Assembly (NCBI GenBank): GCA_946965045.2
Contig: OX337228.1
Coordinates: 6,572,001-6,636,000 of the forward strand
Source of the DNA: Epithemia pelagica
Taxonomy: Eukaryota > Bacillariophyta > Bacillariophyceae > Surirellales > Surirellaceae
Direction: 5' to 3'
Length of the DNA: 64,000 nt
Below the pieces are notes generated by a model. That model worked only from the letters and a program-made list of their open reading frames with translations. It ran no database searches and was not told where the DNA came from. The position numbers were made by a program, and so were the translations under genes. Below, in pieces: positions 63,590 through 64,000 of this stretch. The first letter of the stretch is position 1. Each line of letters opens with the position of its first letter.

Positions 63590-64000
63590 CTTGTCCTTTG
63601 GAGATTTGACCTTGATGATAGGGTTTGGATGTTGCTGCTTTTATGTAAAAGGTTCTTTTGTTCCAGACCCTACACCAGCGAGTGGTCGTCAGACACACAA
63701 CAACAGAATGAGAGTGTAGTGTTCTTCGGCAATTGATAGATCGCATACAACTTGGCCGGGGTCGCTGATTGTTCGCTCCAGATCAAGCAAACGTCGGGAC
63801 TCGGGACTCCTTTTGAGTCCCTTCGTGTAGGACTCCTAGTACACGCAGGAGATAGGATAGACAATGAGGAGGCGCTTATGAGACCAGTCAACATCCAAGA
63901 CATCCAACATGCATTGATGATACATGTTGGATACCTTTTACTACGGCATCAAATCAGATGCCCATGACAAACTTTCCCCCATCGTTCATCTCCTACGTAT
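63590..64000. other. Upstream region of argD
   Basis: It should contain the argD promoter and 5' leader. A perfect 10-base inverted repeat (ATCCAACATG at 63902-63911, CATGTTGGAT at 63923-63932) could form a small hairpin. No gene is seen before the window ends. Confidence 0.4.

Overview
This window looks like nuclear DNA of a diatom. Three enzymes (FtsZ, shikimate kinase, acetylornithine aminotransferase) start with a signal peptide followed directly by a phenylalanine-led transit peptide, the bipartite leader of diatom plastid proteins. Most genes have none or one to two short GT-AG introns (68-160 bases). The Ty1/copia element with a WVDD reverse-transcriptase box, the Crypton-like tyrosine-recombinase element, and the membrane LRR and secretory-type kinase genes also fit. 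The species cannot be named from the sequence alone.

Layout. 1-3646 is gene-poor: an RCC1-like fragment, a diverged duplicated block (about 318-545 and 2890-3195) and a 170-base foldback element. 3647-24484 is a dense housekeeping block: plastid ftsZ, an ADCK2-like kinase, the DEAH helicase PRP43/DHX15, the Fe-S targeting factor CIAO2/MIP18, a two-HMG-box protein, a small VCP-interacting (SVIP-like) protein, plastid shikimate kinase, SBDS with an added zinc finger, a membrane-anchored kinase-like protein, tRNA-Tyr with a 10-base intron, a PPR protein and a membrane LRR protein. Many neighbours are divergent pairs 280-440 bases apart.

24958-32837 is a Crypton-type element of about 7.9 kb. Besides a three-exon tyrosine recombinase with a GCR1_C-like C-terminus it carries five further genes: an SH3/Tudor-like protein, two members of an unrecognised family sharing the core FFTFHG, an acidic protein ending in a textbook PCNA-interacting peptide, and a small Cys-rich basic protein. 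This is the best candidate for an undescribed system.

32871-35410 is a HEAT-repeat gene. 35568-42102 is a scrambled region: a 2OG-Fe(II) dioxygenase gene, a truncated copy of its 3' half about 5 kb away, and between them a decayed AAA-ATPase-type gene split by a 2.9-kb segment with 10-base direct repeats at its ends. That segment contains an array of 76-base repeats that encode directional hairpins with cUUCGg loops. 42504-50937 holds a repetitive AT-hook protein, an SV2-like MFS transporter, a mitochondrial Obg GTPase and a GNAT acetyltransferase. 51694-61669 is a mitochondrial A-type Fe-S scaffold gene (ISCA2-like) cut in frame by an apparently intact copia retrotransposon with identical 502-base LTRs, a GGATG target duplication and one 2629-codon gag-pol frame. 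The window closes with plastid argD.

Splice sites, starts and joins were worked out by eye from GT/AG signals, reading phase and family conservation. No alignment or search was run.
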